This document shows, in pieces, positions 55,069 to 63,251 of a stretch of DNA of 64,000 nt. How positions within the stretch are numbered: the first letter of the stretch is position 1; each line of letters opens with the position of its first letter. Where the stretch lies: the NCBI RefSeq assembly GCF_008064635.1, contig NZ_VRYZ01000001.1, positions 558,001-622,000 of the forward strand, in the 5' to 3' direction. Source of the DNA: Parahaliea aestuarii. Lineage in GTDB: Bacteria > Pseudomonadota > Gammaproteobacteria > Pseudomonadales > Halieaceae. The position numbers were made by a program, and so were the translations under genes. The notes below the pieces were generated by a model. The model did no database searches. It was not told the origin of the DNA and worked only from the letters and a program-made list of their open reading frames with translations.

Positions 55069-57270
55069 ATGGGGATGAGTCAACACAAGCGATTGGTTGA
55101 GGTATTGCGCGGGGTGCTGCCGCAAGCAGGGGGAGCCCGCGGCGGTTTCACCGTCGCCAGTGTCGCTTTTCTACTGCTGTCTCCGGAGGTACTCGCCCAG
55201 GGTAGCAGCGGAAGCGAGAGCAGCCTGCCCATCGAGGAGATTGTCGTTACCGGCAACAATGTTTATCGCGATCGCACGGAAGACATCAATCCCACGCTGG
55301 CCTATGGCCTGGATTTCTTCCAGCGCTTTGAGCCGTCGACGGTGGGCGAGATGCTCAAGCGGACCCCGGGCGTGGTGTTTACCTCCGACGTACTGGAGTA
55401 CGACGCCGTCCAGCTGCGGGGCCTGGACGCCGCCTATACCGAAGTGCTGATCAACGGCCGCCCGGTGCCGGGGCAGGGTGCCGACCGCACCTTTTTTGTC
55501 GACCGTATTCCGTCGGAACTGGTCGAGCGCGTGGAAATTATCCGCTCACCCTCGGCCGACATGAGCTCCCAGGGCGTGGCGGGGTCGTTGAACATCATCC
55601 TCAAGGACGGCGCCCAGCTGGAGGGTTTGACCACCCGCATCGGCACCACCTACTACGAGCAGGATGACCGCTTCCGCAATACCGGCTCTGTTGCCTATGC
55701 CGATGCCGGCGATACCTACGACTTCTGGCTAGGCGCCAATGTGCAGGAGCGTCGCAATCCCAAGCAGAAGCTGGAAGAGTATTTCGACGACGGGTCCCTG
55801 GAAGGCTTTGCCTACGAGGACGATACCCGCGACGGTACCGACACATCGCTGAATGGCTCGCTTGGCCTGCAACTGCCGGCCGGCAACCTGCGTTTCAACG
55901 GCTACTACGTCTATACCGATCGCAGTGAAGAGGAGTTCGTGCGCGAGTACGAGGGTGAAACGGTCGACGTCAATGCCGCTGACCTTGTCGCCATCGCCCG
56001 CCAGAAGGAATCCATCGACCAGACCAGCTGGGGCCTGGACGGCATCTACACCCTGCCGCTAGGTGAGGGCGAAATGGCCCTGTCGGGCGCGGTATCCCAC
56101 TTCGATGAGGACACGCAGAACTTCGAAACCGAAGAGGAATTCGAAGACGGTATGTCGCAGGGCGTTGAGGAAGGCGAAGAAACCCTCGATATCGAGGACA
56201 GCAGTTACGCTGCAGAGGCCAGCTACACCTACCCGGTGTGGGAAGGTGGGGAGCTCAAGGCGGGCCTGTCCTACAGCCTCAACGAGCGCGAGGGTTTGCA
56301 GGCCGGGTTCTTTGACGTGGAGGCCGACATCGAGGAAACCCGCTGGGCGCCCTACGCCAAGCTGACCCAGGACCTTGGCGATGCCCTGACCGTGGAAGGC
56401 GGCCTGCGTTACGACATGTACGAGCGCGATGTGGACAACGAGGATGGCTCCGCCAGCCAGGACGGCAACGAGTTGCTGCCCTCGCTCAGCCTGCGCTGGG
56501 ACATGACCCAGGCCACCCGGATCACGGCGTCCGTGGCCCGCACTCTGCGCCGCCCGGAGTTTGACCTGGTCGCTCCCTTCGAGGAGGACGAGACTCCCGA
56601 CGATGAGGACGCCACCTTCGGCAATCCGGAGCTGGATTCGGAACTGGCCTGGGGCTACGACCTGGGGCTGGAGCACCGCATCGCCAATCGCGGCATCATC
56701 GGTATTAACCTGTTCTACCGCGATATCGAGGATGTAATCGAAATCACCGATACTGGCCTGCCCTATGATGACGGCGACGGCACTATCTTCACTCCGCAGA
56801 ATATCGGTGACGGTACCGCCAGCGGCGTCGAGCTGGATATCTCAACCCCACTGGACTTTATCGGCCTGGATAACACCGGCTTCTACGCCAACTACGCCTG
56901 GCTGGACTCGGAGATTGAAGATCCCTTCACCGGGGAAGATCGCGCCTTCCGCAACCAGCCAGACTATGTCTACAACATCAGCCTGACCCAGGATTTTCCG
57001 GGCTTCGGCGGGGCTGGCATTTCCTACCAGCAGCGGGGCGACTCCCTTGAAACAGAGTTCCAGGAATACGTGGTCACCGGATACGACGGTAACCTGGAGC
57101 TGTTTGTGGAGTGGAACATCACCGAGAATTCGGTACTGCGCCTGACCGGCACCAATCTGCTGGACCAGGAGAAGGTCGAGCACATCCGTGACTACGGCGA
57201 CCCGATCAGCGAAATCCAGTACGAGGAGTCCACGCCGACCTATAGCCTGGTCTGGCGCGCGGCCTTCTAG
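55069..57270 (+). CDS. TonB-dependent outer-membrane receptor (probably phosphate-regulated)
   Basis: Outer-membrane transporter of 733 aa. Signal peptide to about residue 44, a TonB-box-like EEIVVTGN segment, a plug domain (FEPSTVGEMLKRTPGVVFTSD... VQLRGLDAAYTEVLINGRPVPG... RIPSELVERVEIIRSPSADMSSQGVAGSLNIILKD), then a 22-strand barrel ending YSLVWRAAF with C-terminal Phe. It resembles receptors with small acidic barrel loops. The upstream Pho-box array suggests it takes up a phosphorus compound or cofactor under phosphate limitation (inference). Start 55069. Confidence 0.92.
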   Translation: MGMSQHKRLVEVLRGVLPQAGGARGGFTVASVAFLLLSPEVLAQGSSGSESSLPIEEIVVTGNNVYRDRTEDINPTLAYGLDFFQRFEPSTVGEMLKRTPGVVFTSDVLEYDAVQLRGLDAAYTEVLINGRPVPGQGADRTFFVDRIPSELVERVEIIRSPSADMSSQGVAGSLNIILKDGAQLEGLTTRIGTTYYEQDDRFRNTGSVAYADAGDTYDFWLGANVQERRNPKQKLEEYFDDGSLEGFAYEDDTRDGTDTSLNGSLGLQLPAGNLRFNGYYVYTDRSEEEFVREYEGETVDVNAADLVAIARQKESIDQTSWGLDGIYTLPLGEGEMALSGAVSHFDEDTQNFETEEEFEDGMSQGVEEGEETLDIEDSSYAAEASYTYPVWEGGELKAGLSYSLNEREGLQAGFFDVEADIEETRWAPYAKLTQDLGDALTVEGGLRYDMYERDVDNEDGSASQDGNELLPSLSLRWDMTQATRITASVARTLRRPEFDLVAPFEEDETPDDEDATFGNPELDSELAWGYDLGLEHRIANRGIIGINLFYRDIEDVIEITDTGLPYDDGDGTIFTPQNIGDGTASGVELDISTPLDFIGLDNTGFYANYAWLDSEIEDPFTGEDRAFRNQPDYVYNISLTQDFPGFGGAGISYQQRGDSLETEFQEYVVTGYDGNLELFVEWNITENSVLRLTGTNLLDQEKVEHIRDYGDPISEIQYEESTPTYSLVWRAAF

Positions 57271-57433
57271 CTCGCCGACCGGTAGCCGGCGCGCATGGGT
57301 TCCGGTCTGAATGCGCCTACCGCTTGCATGCTACCCGCTCTCCGCCAGCCCGCATTCCCCCCTGTTGCGGGTTGGCGGGGTGCGGGCCCTCCCGCATAAT
57401 GAAACCCAAATGATTACAACAACGGGGTAGGGA

Positions 57434-58438
57434 ATGCGCACTTTACTCGTGTGGCTCGGGGGCGGCCTGGCCCTTGTGATGTTCAGCGTCATGGTGCTGG
57501 GCTGGTGGTTTCTGTCGGCGGATGCGATCGACCCCCCGGACCTGCCCGGCAAGCGTTTTTCAGGCCAGATGGAATGGGCTGGCCTGCAGCGCAGTTACCA
57601 GCTCTACGTGCCCGATAACTTGCCGGTGGAAGCACCGCTGCTGATCCTGCTGCACGGCTCGCGCGGCAGCGGTGCCGATATGGCGGCACTCAGCTTTTAC
57701 AGCTTCGATGTGCTGGCCGAGCGGGAAGGGTTGCTGGTCGCCTACCCCGATGGGGTGGAGCGGCACTGGAATGACTGCCGTGCCAGCGCCAGTTACAGCG
57801 CCAACTTGCGCAATATCGACGATGTCGGCTTCCTGACCGCGCTGAAAGGTAACCTGGCCAGCGAGTACGGTATTGATCCGCAGCGGGTGTACGTGGCGGG
57901 TATGTCAAACGGCGGCCATATGGCCTATCGCATGGGGCTGGAGGCGCCGCAGGTGGTGGCCGGCATCGCCGCCTACGTGGCCAACCTGCCGGTTGCCGCC
58001 AACCTGGACTGCGAGGCCGCGGACCAGCCGCTGCCGGTGTTGATCGTCAATGGCACTGAAGATCCGGTAAATCCCTACGAGGGTGGCCTGGTGGAATTGT
58101 TTGGTGATGACAGTCGCGGTGCGGTGCTGTCTGCCAGGGATAGTGCTGCCTACTGGTCTGCGCTCGCCGGTTACAGCAGCGACGGTCAGCACAGCGACTG
58201 GCCAGACCAGGTGGCGGACGACGAGACTACGGTAACGACGCTGCAGTGGCAGGGCCCTGGCCGACCCGCTGTCGCGCTGGTTAGCATGGTGGGTGGTGGC
58301 CATACCATGGCCAACCCGGTGTTTCGCCTGCCGCGGTTCCTGGGGCCGACCAGTCACGAGTTCGACACAGCGGAACTCACCTGGCAATTTTTCCGCGACG
58401 GCGAAGTGCGCCGGCCCGCCGAAACAACGATCGAATGA
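57434..58438 (+). CDS. Secreted/anchored alpha/beta-hydrolase (LpqC/PHB-depolymerase-like esterase)
   Basis: A 334-aa hydrolase. One N-terminal helix (residues 5–25) anchors or exports it. The alpha/beta-hydrolase core has HGSRGSGADM (oxyanion), DGVERHWNDCR, the nucleophile GMSNGG, an Asp in VNGTEDPVNPYEGG and a His in GGGHTM, the LpqC/feruloyl-esterase/PHB-depolymerase pattern. It follows the TonB receptor by 163 nt and may be co-regulated. Substrate unknown; a phosphate link is not shown. Confidence 0.88.
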   Translation: MRTLLVWLGGGLALVMFSVMVLGWWFLSADAIDPPDLPGKRFSGQMEWAGLQRSYQLYVPDNLPVEAPLLILLHGSRGSGADMAALSFYSFDVLAEREGLLVAYPDGVERHWNDCRASASYSANLRNIDDVGFLTALKGNLASEYGIDPQRVYVAGMSNGGHMAYRMGLEAPQVVAGIAAYVANLPVAANLDCEAADQPLPVLIVNGTEDPVNPYEGGLVELFGDDSRGAVLSARDSAAYWSALAGYSSDGQHSDWPDQVADDETTVTTLQWQGPGRPAVALVSMVGGGHTMANPVFRLPRFLGPTSHEFDTAELTWQFFRDGEVRRPAETTIE

Positions 58439-58442
58439 GTCG

Positions 58443-58465
58443 GCCCCGGCAAGCGTTGCCGGGGC
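58443..58465. terminator. Bidirectional terminator between esterase and amidohydrolase genes
   Basis: Perfect 10-bp stem GCCCCGGCAA (58443–58452) / TTGCCGGGGC (58456–58465), loop GCG, in the 36-nt convergent gap. Confidence 0.75.
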
Positions 58466-58474
58466 GCAGTTGCA

Positions 58475-59773
58475 CTACTTCTGCTTGAAGATCTTGCCGC
58501 TCTTCATCACGAAGTCCACGTCCAGCAGTTCCTCGATGCTGTCCAGCGGAGATCCACTGTAGGCGACGATATCGGCCTGCTTGCCGGGCTCCAGGGTGCC
58601 CAGGCTGTCGCTCATGCTGATCAGATCGGCGGCGCTGACGGTGGCCGCGACCAGGATGTCCATGTTGTCCATACCGGCCTGCTTCATCAGCACCGCTTCT
58701 TTGGCGTTGTCGCCGTGGGCGGAAACGCCGCTGTCGGTGCCGTAGGCCACTTTGACGCCCGCCTTGTAGGCCCTGCCGAAATTGTCTTTCATGTCGTTGC
58801 CAACCCGGATGGCCTTTTCACTGATGGCGGGGCTCAGGAAGTCGGAGGTTTCCGCCATGGTCTTGACCGTGTCCCCCGCCAGCAGGGTGGGCACCAGGTA
58901 GGCGCCGCTGGACTTGAACAGCTTGATGGCTTCCGGGCCGGCATAGGTGCCGTGTTCGATGCTGTCCACCCCGGCCTTCAGGGCGGCGATGATGCCGTCT
59001 TCCTGGTGGGCGTGACTGGCCACTTTGCGACCCATGCGGTGGGCGGCACGGACCACCTCTTCCAGTTCGTCCATCTCCATCTGCTGGCCGGTGCCGGTGT
59101 CGCGATCGGTCAGTACGCCGCCGGTGGAGGTGATCTTGATCAGGTCGGCGCCGTACTTGATGGCATCGCGAGTGGCGCGGCGGCAGTCATAGGGACCGTC
59201 GCAGATGGATTTGTCAGTATAGAGCTCGAGCAATTCGTGTTTCATTCCAGAGACATCGTTGTGGCCCCCGGTAATGCCCACACCGCCGGCTGCGACAATG
59301 CGCGGGCCGTCGATCCAGCCGCGAGCGATAGCATCGCGCAGGGCGTACATTTCCTGACTTTTGGAGCCGGCATCGCGCACCGTGGTAAAGCCTGCGTCGA
59401 GAGTGCGCAGGGCGAACATCAGCGAGCGCATCTGGACCAGCTCGTCGGAGAATTTGAGATCCTCGCTATCGCCGTCGGGACCCAACTCGCCCTGCAGGTG
59501 GACGTGCATGTCCATCAGGCCGGGCATTACGAAACGGTTCTTGAGGTCGATGATCTGAGCATCTGCTGCGTTGCCGGGCGTCTGGTAACCAGCCAGTACC
59601 TGGCTGACACGGCCGTCTTCAATCACCAGCGTCTGTTCCCTTTTGGGCTTTTCGCCGGGAATGGCCAGCAGTTGCCCGGCGTGGATGATGACAGTGCCCG
59701 CCAGCGCGGACTGGGCACCAGCCAGCAGGGTGGCGCCAGCGGCCAGGCGCGCGAGTGATCGGGGTAGCTTCAT
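58475..59773 (-). CDS. Secreted metal-dependent amidohydrolase (imidazolonepropionase-like)
   Basis: A 432-aa exported amidohydrolase. Signal peptide MKLPRSLARLAAGATLLAGAQSALA, start ATG 59773 with AGGAG at 7 nt. Metal motif MPGLMDMHVHLQGE, Lys segment DLIKITSTGG, HAHQEDGI, DSIEHGTYA and a GTDSG aspartate. These belong to the family of exported Xaa-Pro or imidazolonepropionase-like dipeptidases. The exact substrate is unknown. Confidence 0.92.
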   Translation of the reverse strand: MKLPRSLARLAAGATLLAGAQSALAGTVIIHAGQLLAIPGEKPKREQTLVIEDGRVSQVLAGYQTPGNAADAQIIDLKNRFVMPGLMDMHVHLQGELGPDGDSEDLKFSDELVQMRSLMFALRTLDAGFTTVRDAGSKSQEMYALRDAIARGWIDGPRIVAAGGVGITGGHNDVSGMKHELLELYTDKSICDGPYDCRRATRDAIKYGADLIKITSTGGVLTDRDTGTGQQMEMDELEEVVRAAHRMGRKVASHAHQEDGIIAALKAGVDSIEHGTYAGPEAIKLFKSSGAYLVPTLLAGDTVKTMAETSDFLSPAISEKAIRVGNDMKDNFGRAYKAGVKVAYGTDSGVSAHGDNAKEAVLMKQAGMDNMDILVAATVSAADLISMSDSLGTLEPGKQADIVAYSGSPLDSIEELLDVDFVMKSGKIFKQK

Positions 59774-59928
59774 GGTGTTCTCCTGTGGGAATGCGGGCAG
59801 CCTATAAAGGCCTATCCTGCTTGTCAAAAAGAAGATGGCCCCTGGCGATATTGGTCTACGCTTGAATGGGTTGCACTCCCGACGTAGAGACGCGGCCCCG
59901 ACCCTTCAAGGACACAAGAGGCATAACA

Positions 59929-60618
59929 ATGATCAAACAACTTGGTGCGGAGTTTGTGGGGACTTTCTGGCTGGTGTTGGGAGGATGCGGCAGCGCAGTG
60001 CTGGCGGCGGCGTTTCCCGAGGTCGGTATCGGCCTGCTCGGTGTGTCATTGGCCTTCGGCCTGACCGTGCTGACCATGGCCTTCGCGATCGGCCATATCT
60101 CCGGCTGCCATCTGAATCCGGCGGTATCGGTGGGGCTTTGCGTGGGTGGTCGTTTTCCCGCCAGCCAGCTGCTGCCCTACATCGTTGCTCAGGTATTGGG
60201 TGGGCTGGTGGCGGGCGGGGTGCTCTACCTGATCGCCTCCGGCCAGGCGGGCTTTGACGTTACGGCGGGCTTTGCCACCAACGGCTATGGTGAACACTCG
60301 CCCGGGGGCTATTCACTCACCGCTGCCCTGGTGTGTGAGATTGTGATGACTGCCATGTTCCTGGTGGTGATCATGGGCGCCACCGATAGCCGCGCCCCGG
60401 CCGGCCTGGCCCCCATCGCCATCGGCCTGTGCCTGACTCTGATCCACCTGATCAGCATTCCTGTCACCAACACCTCGGTGAACCCGGCGCGCAGTACCGG
60501 TGTGGCCTTCTACGAGGGTGGCCTGGCGGTATCCCAGCTGTGGCTGTTCTGGGTGGCGCCGATCATCGGCGCCGCGCTGGGCGCGCTGGTCTACCGCGTT
60601 ATCGGCAGCGAGGACTGA
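59929..60618 (+). CDS. aqpZ: Aquaporin Z
   Basis: Water channel of 229 aa with six helices and two half-helices carrying NPA motifs (HLNPAVSVG and SVNPARSTG). Start [25 protein letters not shown] is typical of AqpZ. An A-rich word, ATAACAATGATCAAACAA, spans the start codon (see findings). Confidence 0.97.
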   Translation: MIKQLGAEFVGTFWLVLGGCGSAVLAAAFPEVGIGLLGVSLAFGLTVLTMAFAIGHISGCHLNPAVSVGLCVGGRFPASQLLPYIVAQVLGGLVAGGVLYLIASGQAGFDVTAGFATNGYGEHSPGGYSLTAALVCEIVMTAMFLVVIMGATDSRAPAGLAPIAIGLCLTLIHLISIPVTNTSVNPARSTGVAFYEGGLAVSQLWLFWVAPIIGAALGALVYRVIGSED

Positions 60619-60742
60619 CCTGCGGCAGTTCGCGCTCGGACGCTCCCGGTGATGTAACTTTTGCAAAGCCCATGTACTGCTTACAAAAAAGGGCAGTGGG
60701 AATTTGCCAGGCCGGGCAGCGGACCGATTGCAGACGATAGCT

Positions 60743-60775
60743 GAAACCCCTGCAATGACTGCGTTTGCAGGGTTT
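60743..60775 (+). other. Hairpin in the aqpZ–lipoprotein intergenic gap
   Basis: GAAACCCCTGCAA (60743–60755) pairs with TTGCAGGGTTTC (60764–60775) with one bulged base. It lies about 125 nt after aqpZ in a 275-nt gap. Either a late aqpZ terminator (weak TCTCCC tail) or an mRNA structure. Confidence 0.45.
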
Positions 60776-60893
60776 CTCCCGAGGCTTCAGGTGAGTTGGT
60801 ATAGCGATTGCATTCACCCTTGTGACGCTACATGACAATCGATCTGTAACCGGGTCGTTGATTAATGCAATCCCACTTGCAAGGAGCAAGCCT

Positions 60894-61061
60894 ATGAAAT
60901 CCCTCTATGCCACGCTGTTCAGTCTTCTTCTCGTTGCCGGCGTTGCCGGCTGTGAGGACAACAACATGGAAGATGCCGCAGACAACCTCGGTGATGCGGT
61001 GGAAGATGTCGGTGATGCCGCGGAAGACGCCTGCGAAGACGCCACCGACGAGAACTGCTGA
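60894..61061 (+). CDS. Tiny acidic lipoprotein
   Basis: A 55-aa protein with AAGGAG before the ATG at 60894. Signal LYATLFSLLLVAGVAGC has a lipobox ending at Cys20. The mature 35 residues are strongly acidic, built on near-repeats DAADNLGDAVEDVGDAAEDACED, and carry two further Cys. No inner-membrane retention Asp at +2 (it is Glu). Size, lipobox and position before dps suggest an envelope-stress or entericidin-like role (inference). Confidence 0.82.
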   Translation: MKSLYATLFSLLLVAGVAGCEDNNMEDAADNLGDAVEDVGDAAEDACEDATDENC

Positions 61062-61153
61062 TACCCCAGCTTTAGCTTTACTGTTGCAAACCCTGCGGGC
61101 GCCCGCCAGCCGGGCGCTCGTGGAACATTGTTGAAGTAAAAGGAGTAAGGACT

Positions 61154-61699
61154 ATGACTGCGACCAATTTTACTGTGCCGGGTATGGATAAAACCACGGC
61201 GGACAAAGTCATTGCAGTACTTGATCAGCGCATGGTTGCGCTCATCGATCTTGGCCTGACCCTCAAACATGTACATTGGAATGTCGTCGGCCCCAATTTC
61301 ATTGCTGTTCACGAAATGCTCGACCCGCAGGTGACGGCAGTACAGGAAATGGTCGATGCCGTTGCCGAACGCATTGCCACTCTGGGTGGCATTCCCGTCG
61401 GTACGCCTGGCGCTATAGTCGGGCGCCGCGGCTGGGATGACTACTCATTGCAGCGTGCGCTTGCCAATGAGCATCTCGCGGCCCTGGATGTCGTTTACAC
61501 CGGGCTGATTGAGGATCAGCGAAGCGCGGTAAAAAAACTGTCCGAGTTGGACGCTGTTTCGGAAGATCTGCTGACCGGCCACGCGGGCGACCTGGAACTG
61601 TTCCAGTGGTTTATTCGCGCGCACCTGGAATCATCCGGTGGCGAACTTCCCACCGAAGGCGTCAGCACCGAGAAAGGTGCCGCCGGGAAGGTGTCCTGA
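61154..61699 (+). CDS. dps: Dps/bacterioferritin-like DNA-protection protein
   Basis: Ferritin-fold miniferritin of 181 aa that stores iron and protects DNA under starvation or peroxide. Ferroxidase ligands: His41 (HVHWN), His53, Asp57 (AVHEMLDPQ), Asp68 and Glu72 (VDAVAERIATLGG), equivalent to E. coli H51, H63, D67, D78, E82. It lacks the E. coli Lys-rich N-terminus, so DNA binding may be weak. AAAGGAG precedes the ATG. Confidence 0.95.
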   Translation: MTATNFTVPGMDKTTADKVIAVLDQRMVALIDLGLTLKHVHWNVVGPNFIAVHEMLDPQVTAVQEMVDAVAERIATLGGIPVGTPGAIVGRRGWDDYSLQRALANEHLAALDVVYTGLIEDQRSAVKKLSELDAVSEDLLTGHAGDLELFQWFIRAHLESSGGELPTEGVSTEKGAAGKVS

Positions 61700-61706
61700 C
61701 ACGTGA

Positions 61707-61740
61707 CTGGCCCCTGGTCGCCCGGCCGGGGGTCTTTCAT
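61707..61740 (+). terminator. Probable dps terminator
   Basis: CCCCTGG and CCGGGGG arms (one G·T pair) around 61712–61733 followed by TCTTTCATTTC. Lies 8 nt after the dps stop and before the convergent lipoprotein stop. Confidence 0.5.
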
Positions 61741-61741
61741 T

Positions 61742-63205
61742 TCAGCACCCTGGATTTACGTTGAATTCGGTGGTCTGGCAGGTGACGCAGCAGTCCTCGC
61801 AACCCCGGTCGCCATCCAGGCCCACTCCCCAGTACCAGTTGTCGGTCTCGGCGCCGTAGCATATTTGGGCTCCGGTCCGACAGCTCAGTGTGTGGCTGTC
61901 GGTGCTGTAATAGCCCGAGGTGTAGTAGTACTGGGAACTGTTTGGCCAGACCAGGTTGTTGGTTTTGTCGAAGAAACGGTAGTCCAATGGACGTCCATCG
62001 TTGCAGGCATCGGTAATGTTGATGGTCAGTGCCGACGTGCCATCGCCGCCTCCACCGTTTCCACCACCGCCGTTGCCCCCACCATTGGTATTGCCGGTGC
62101 CACCGAAGTTGGCGGCCAGACTGGAACTGGCGACCAGCACGAACTGGCCATTGCCGGGCACCAGTGCAGTCACATCCCGGTAGGCGTTCCACTGCCGCTG
62201 AATTTCGGCTTCCGGGAAGCCGGTGTCGATCTGCCAGTATTCGCCGGTTGCCCCGTTCAGGTCGGTCATCACCACCAGCCACTGACCTCCGCCATAGGCC
62301 ACTTCGGTCACCCGGTAGCCGCGGTTACCATAATTGTTCATGAAGTCAGCGGGAAACGCATTGGACAGTTTGTAAGCCTGGCCACCGAAGCGCTCCACCC
62401 GGGACATCACCAGGGCCCAGGTGCCGTTCTTGTAGGCCATGTCCGTGATGGAATAGCCGCTGTTCCAGCGCTCTTCGATGCTGCTTTCGGGAAAGGTGGC
62501 TGAAGTCTTCCAGAACTGGGCGCCGAGTCCGGTACCGCCGGTGGCGGTGACGACCCAGATACCGTTGTGCGCGGCGACTTCTGTGATGCTCTGGTCCTGG
62601 TTCCAGGCAACTTGTATGTTATCCCCGGGAAAGGTGGAGCCGGAAAAGTAGCGCTGGGACGTGAATCCACTTACCTGGGACATGAACACGTTCCAGCCGC
62701 CATCACCTCCGCTCATGGAGGTGATAAAGAGGTCGCGATCATAGTTGTCGCGGATAAAGGCGGAAGGAAAGTCAGCGGACAACTGATAGGACTGCCGGAC
62801 GGGCCCCTGGGAAACGCGGCGAAAAACGGGCTGCAAGCGGAAGACTGTGTCCGATTCCAGGACGGCCATCAAGTTGTTGTTACCGGGAAAGCCCCGGGTG
62901 GTCAGCGGGCAGCTTGTGCGGTTGCCGCCGCAGAAATAGCCGTTGCCCTTCTTCCAACCGGTGAATTCGTAACCGGAGTCGGGAACAGCGATAAAATTCT
63001 CGTCGAAATAGGTGTCGTAGATATTCAGTGTGCAGGTTTGACCAGCGGCGCAGTCGTAAGCTCCGGACGCGGTAATCACCTTGCCACCCGGCGGGACCAG
63101 AACCTCGACTTTACAGCCGGCCAGCAACGCCAGCAGTAGCAACGAACCCCAAAACCTGCCCTGGCGCGCGGGTGTTTCGCGCACCGCCCCGGTGATTTTT
63201 AACAT
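61742..63205 (-). CDS. Repeat-containing, Cys-rich lipoprotein (DUF7477-like repeats)
   Basis: A 487-aa secreted lipoprotein. Lipobox LLLLALLAGC near residue 31. Residues 40–105 form a bacterial InlB-B-type repeat domain (GYEFTGWKKGNGYFCGG). About 139–365 contain five tandem ~45-residue repeats of the type FPxxxIxxxWNxGYxITxxAYxNGxWxxVMS. A Gly/Asn linker (GGGNGGGGNGGGG) leads to a C-terminal ~95-residue domain with eight cysteines (C-x-x-C, CC and C-terminal Cys). Its repeats resemble a domain known from plant CK1-type kinases (DUF7477). Function unknown; probably cell-surface binding. A start codon further upstream is unlikely. Confidence 0.85.
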   Translation of the reverse strand: MLKITGAVRETPARQGRFWGSLLLLALLAGCKVEVLVPPGGKVITASGAYDCAAGQTCTLNIYDTYFDENFIAVPDSGYEFTGWKKGNGYFCGGNRTSCPLTTRGFPGNNNLMAVLESDTVFRLQPVFRRVSQGPVRQSYQLSADFPSAFIRDNYDRDLFITSMSGGDGGWNVFMSQVSGFTSQRYFSGSTFPGDNIQVAWNQDQSITEVAAHNGIWVVTATGGTGLGAQFWKTSATFPESSIEERWNSGYSITDMAYKNGTWALVMSRVERFGGQAYKLSNAFPADFMNNYGNRGYRVTEVAYGGGQWLVVMTDLNGATGEYWQIDTGFPEAEIQRQWNAYRDVTALVPGNGQFVLVASSSLAANFGGTGNTNGGGNGGGGNGGGGDGTSALTINITDACNDGRPLDYRFFDKTNNLVWPNSSQYYYTSGYYSTDSHTLSCRTGAQICYGAETDNWYWGVGLDGDRGCEDCCVTCQTTEFNVNPGC

Positions 63206-63251
63206 TCCCCATGTCCTGTAATAATTAGTATCGGTGGGGATTATGCCAGAA

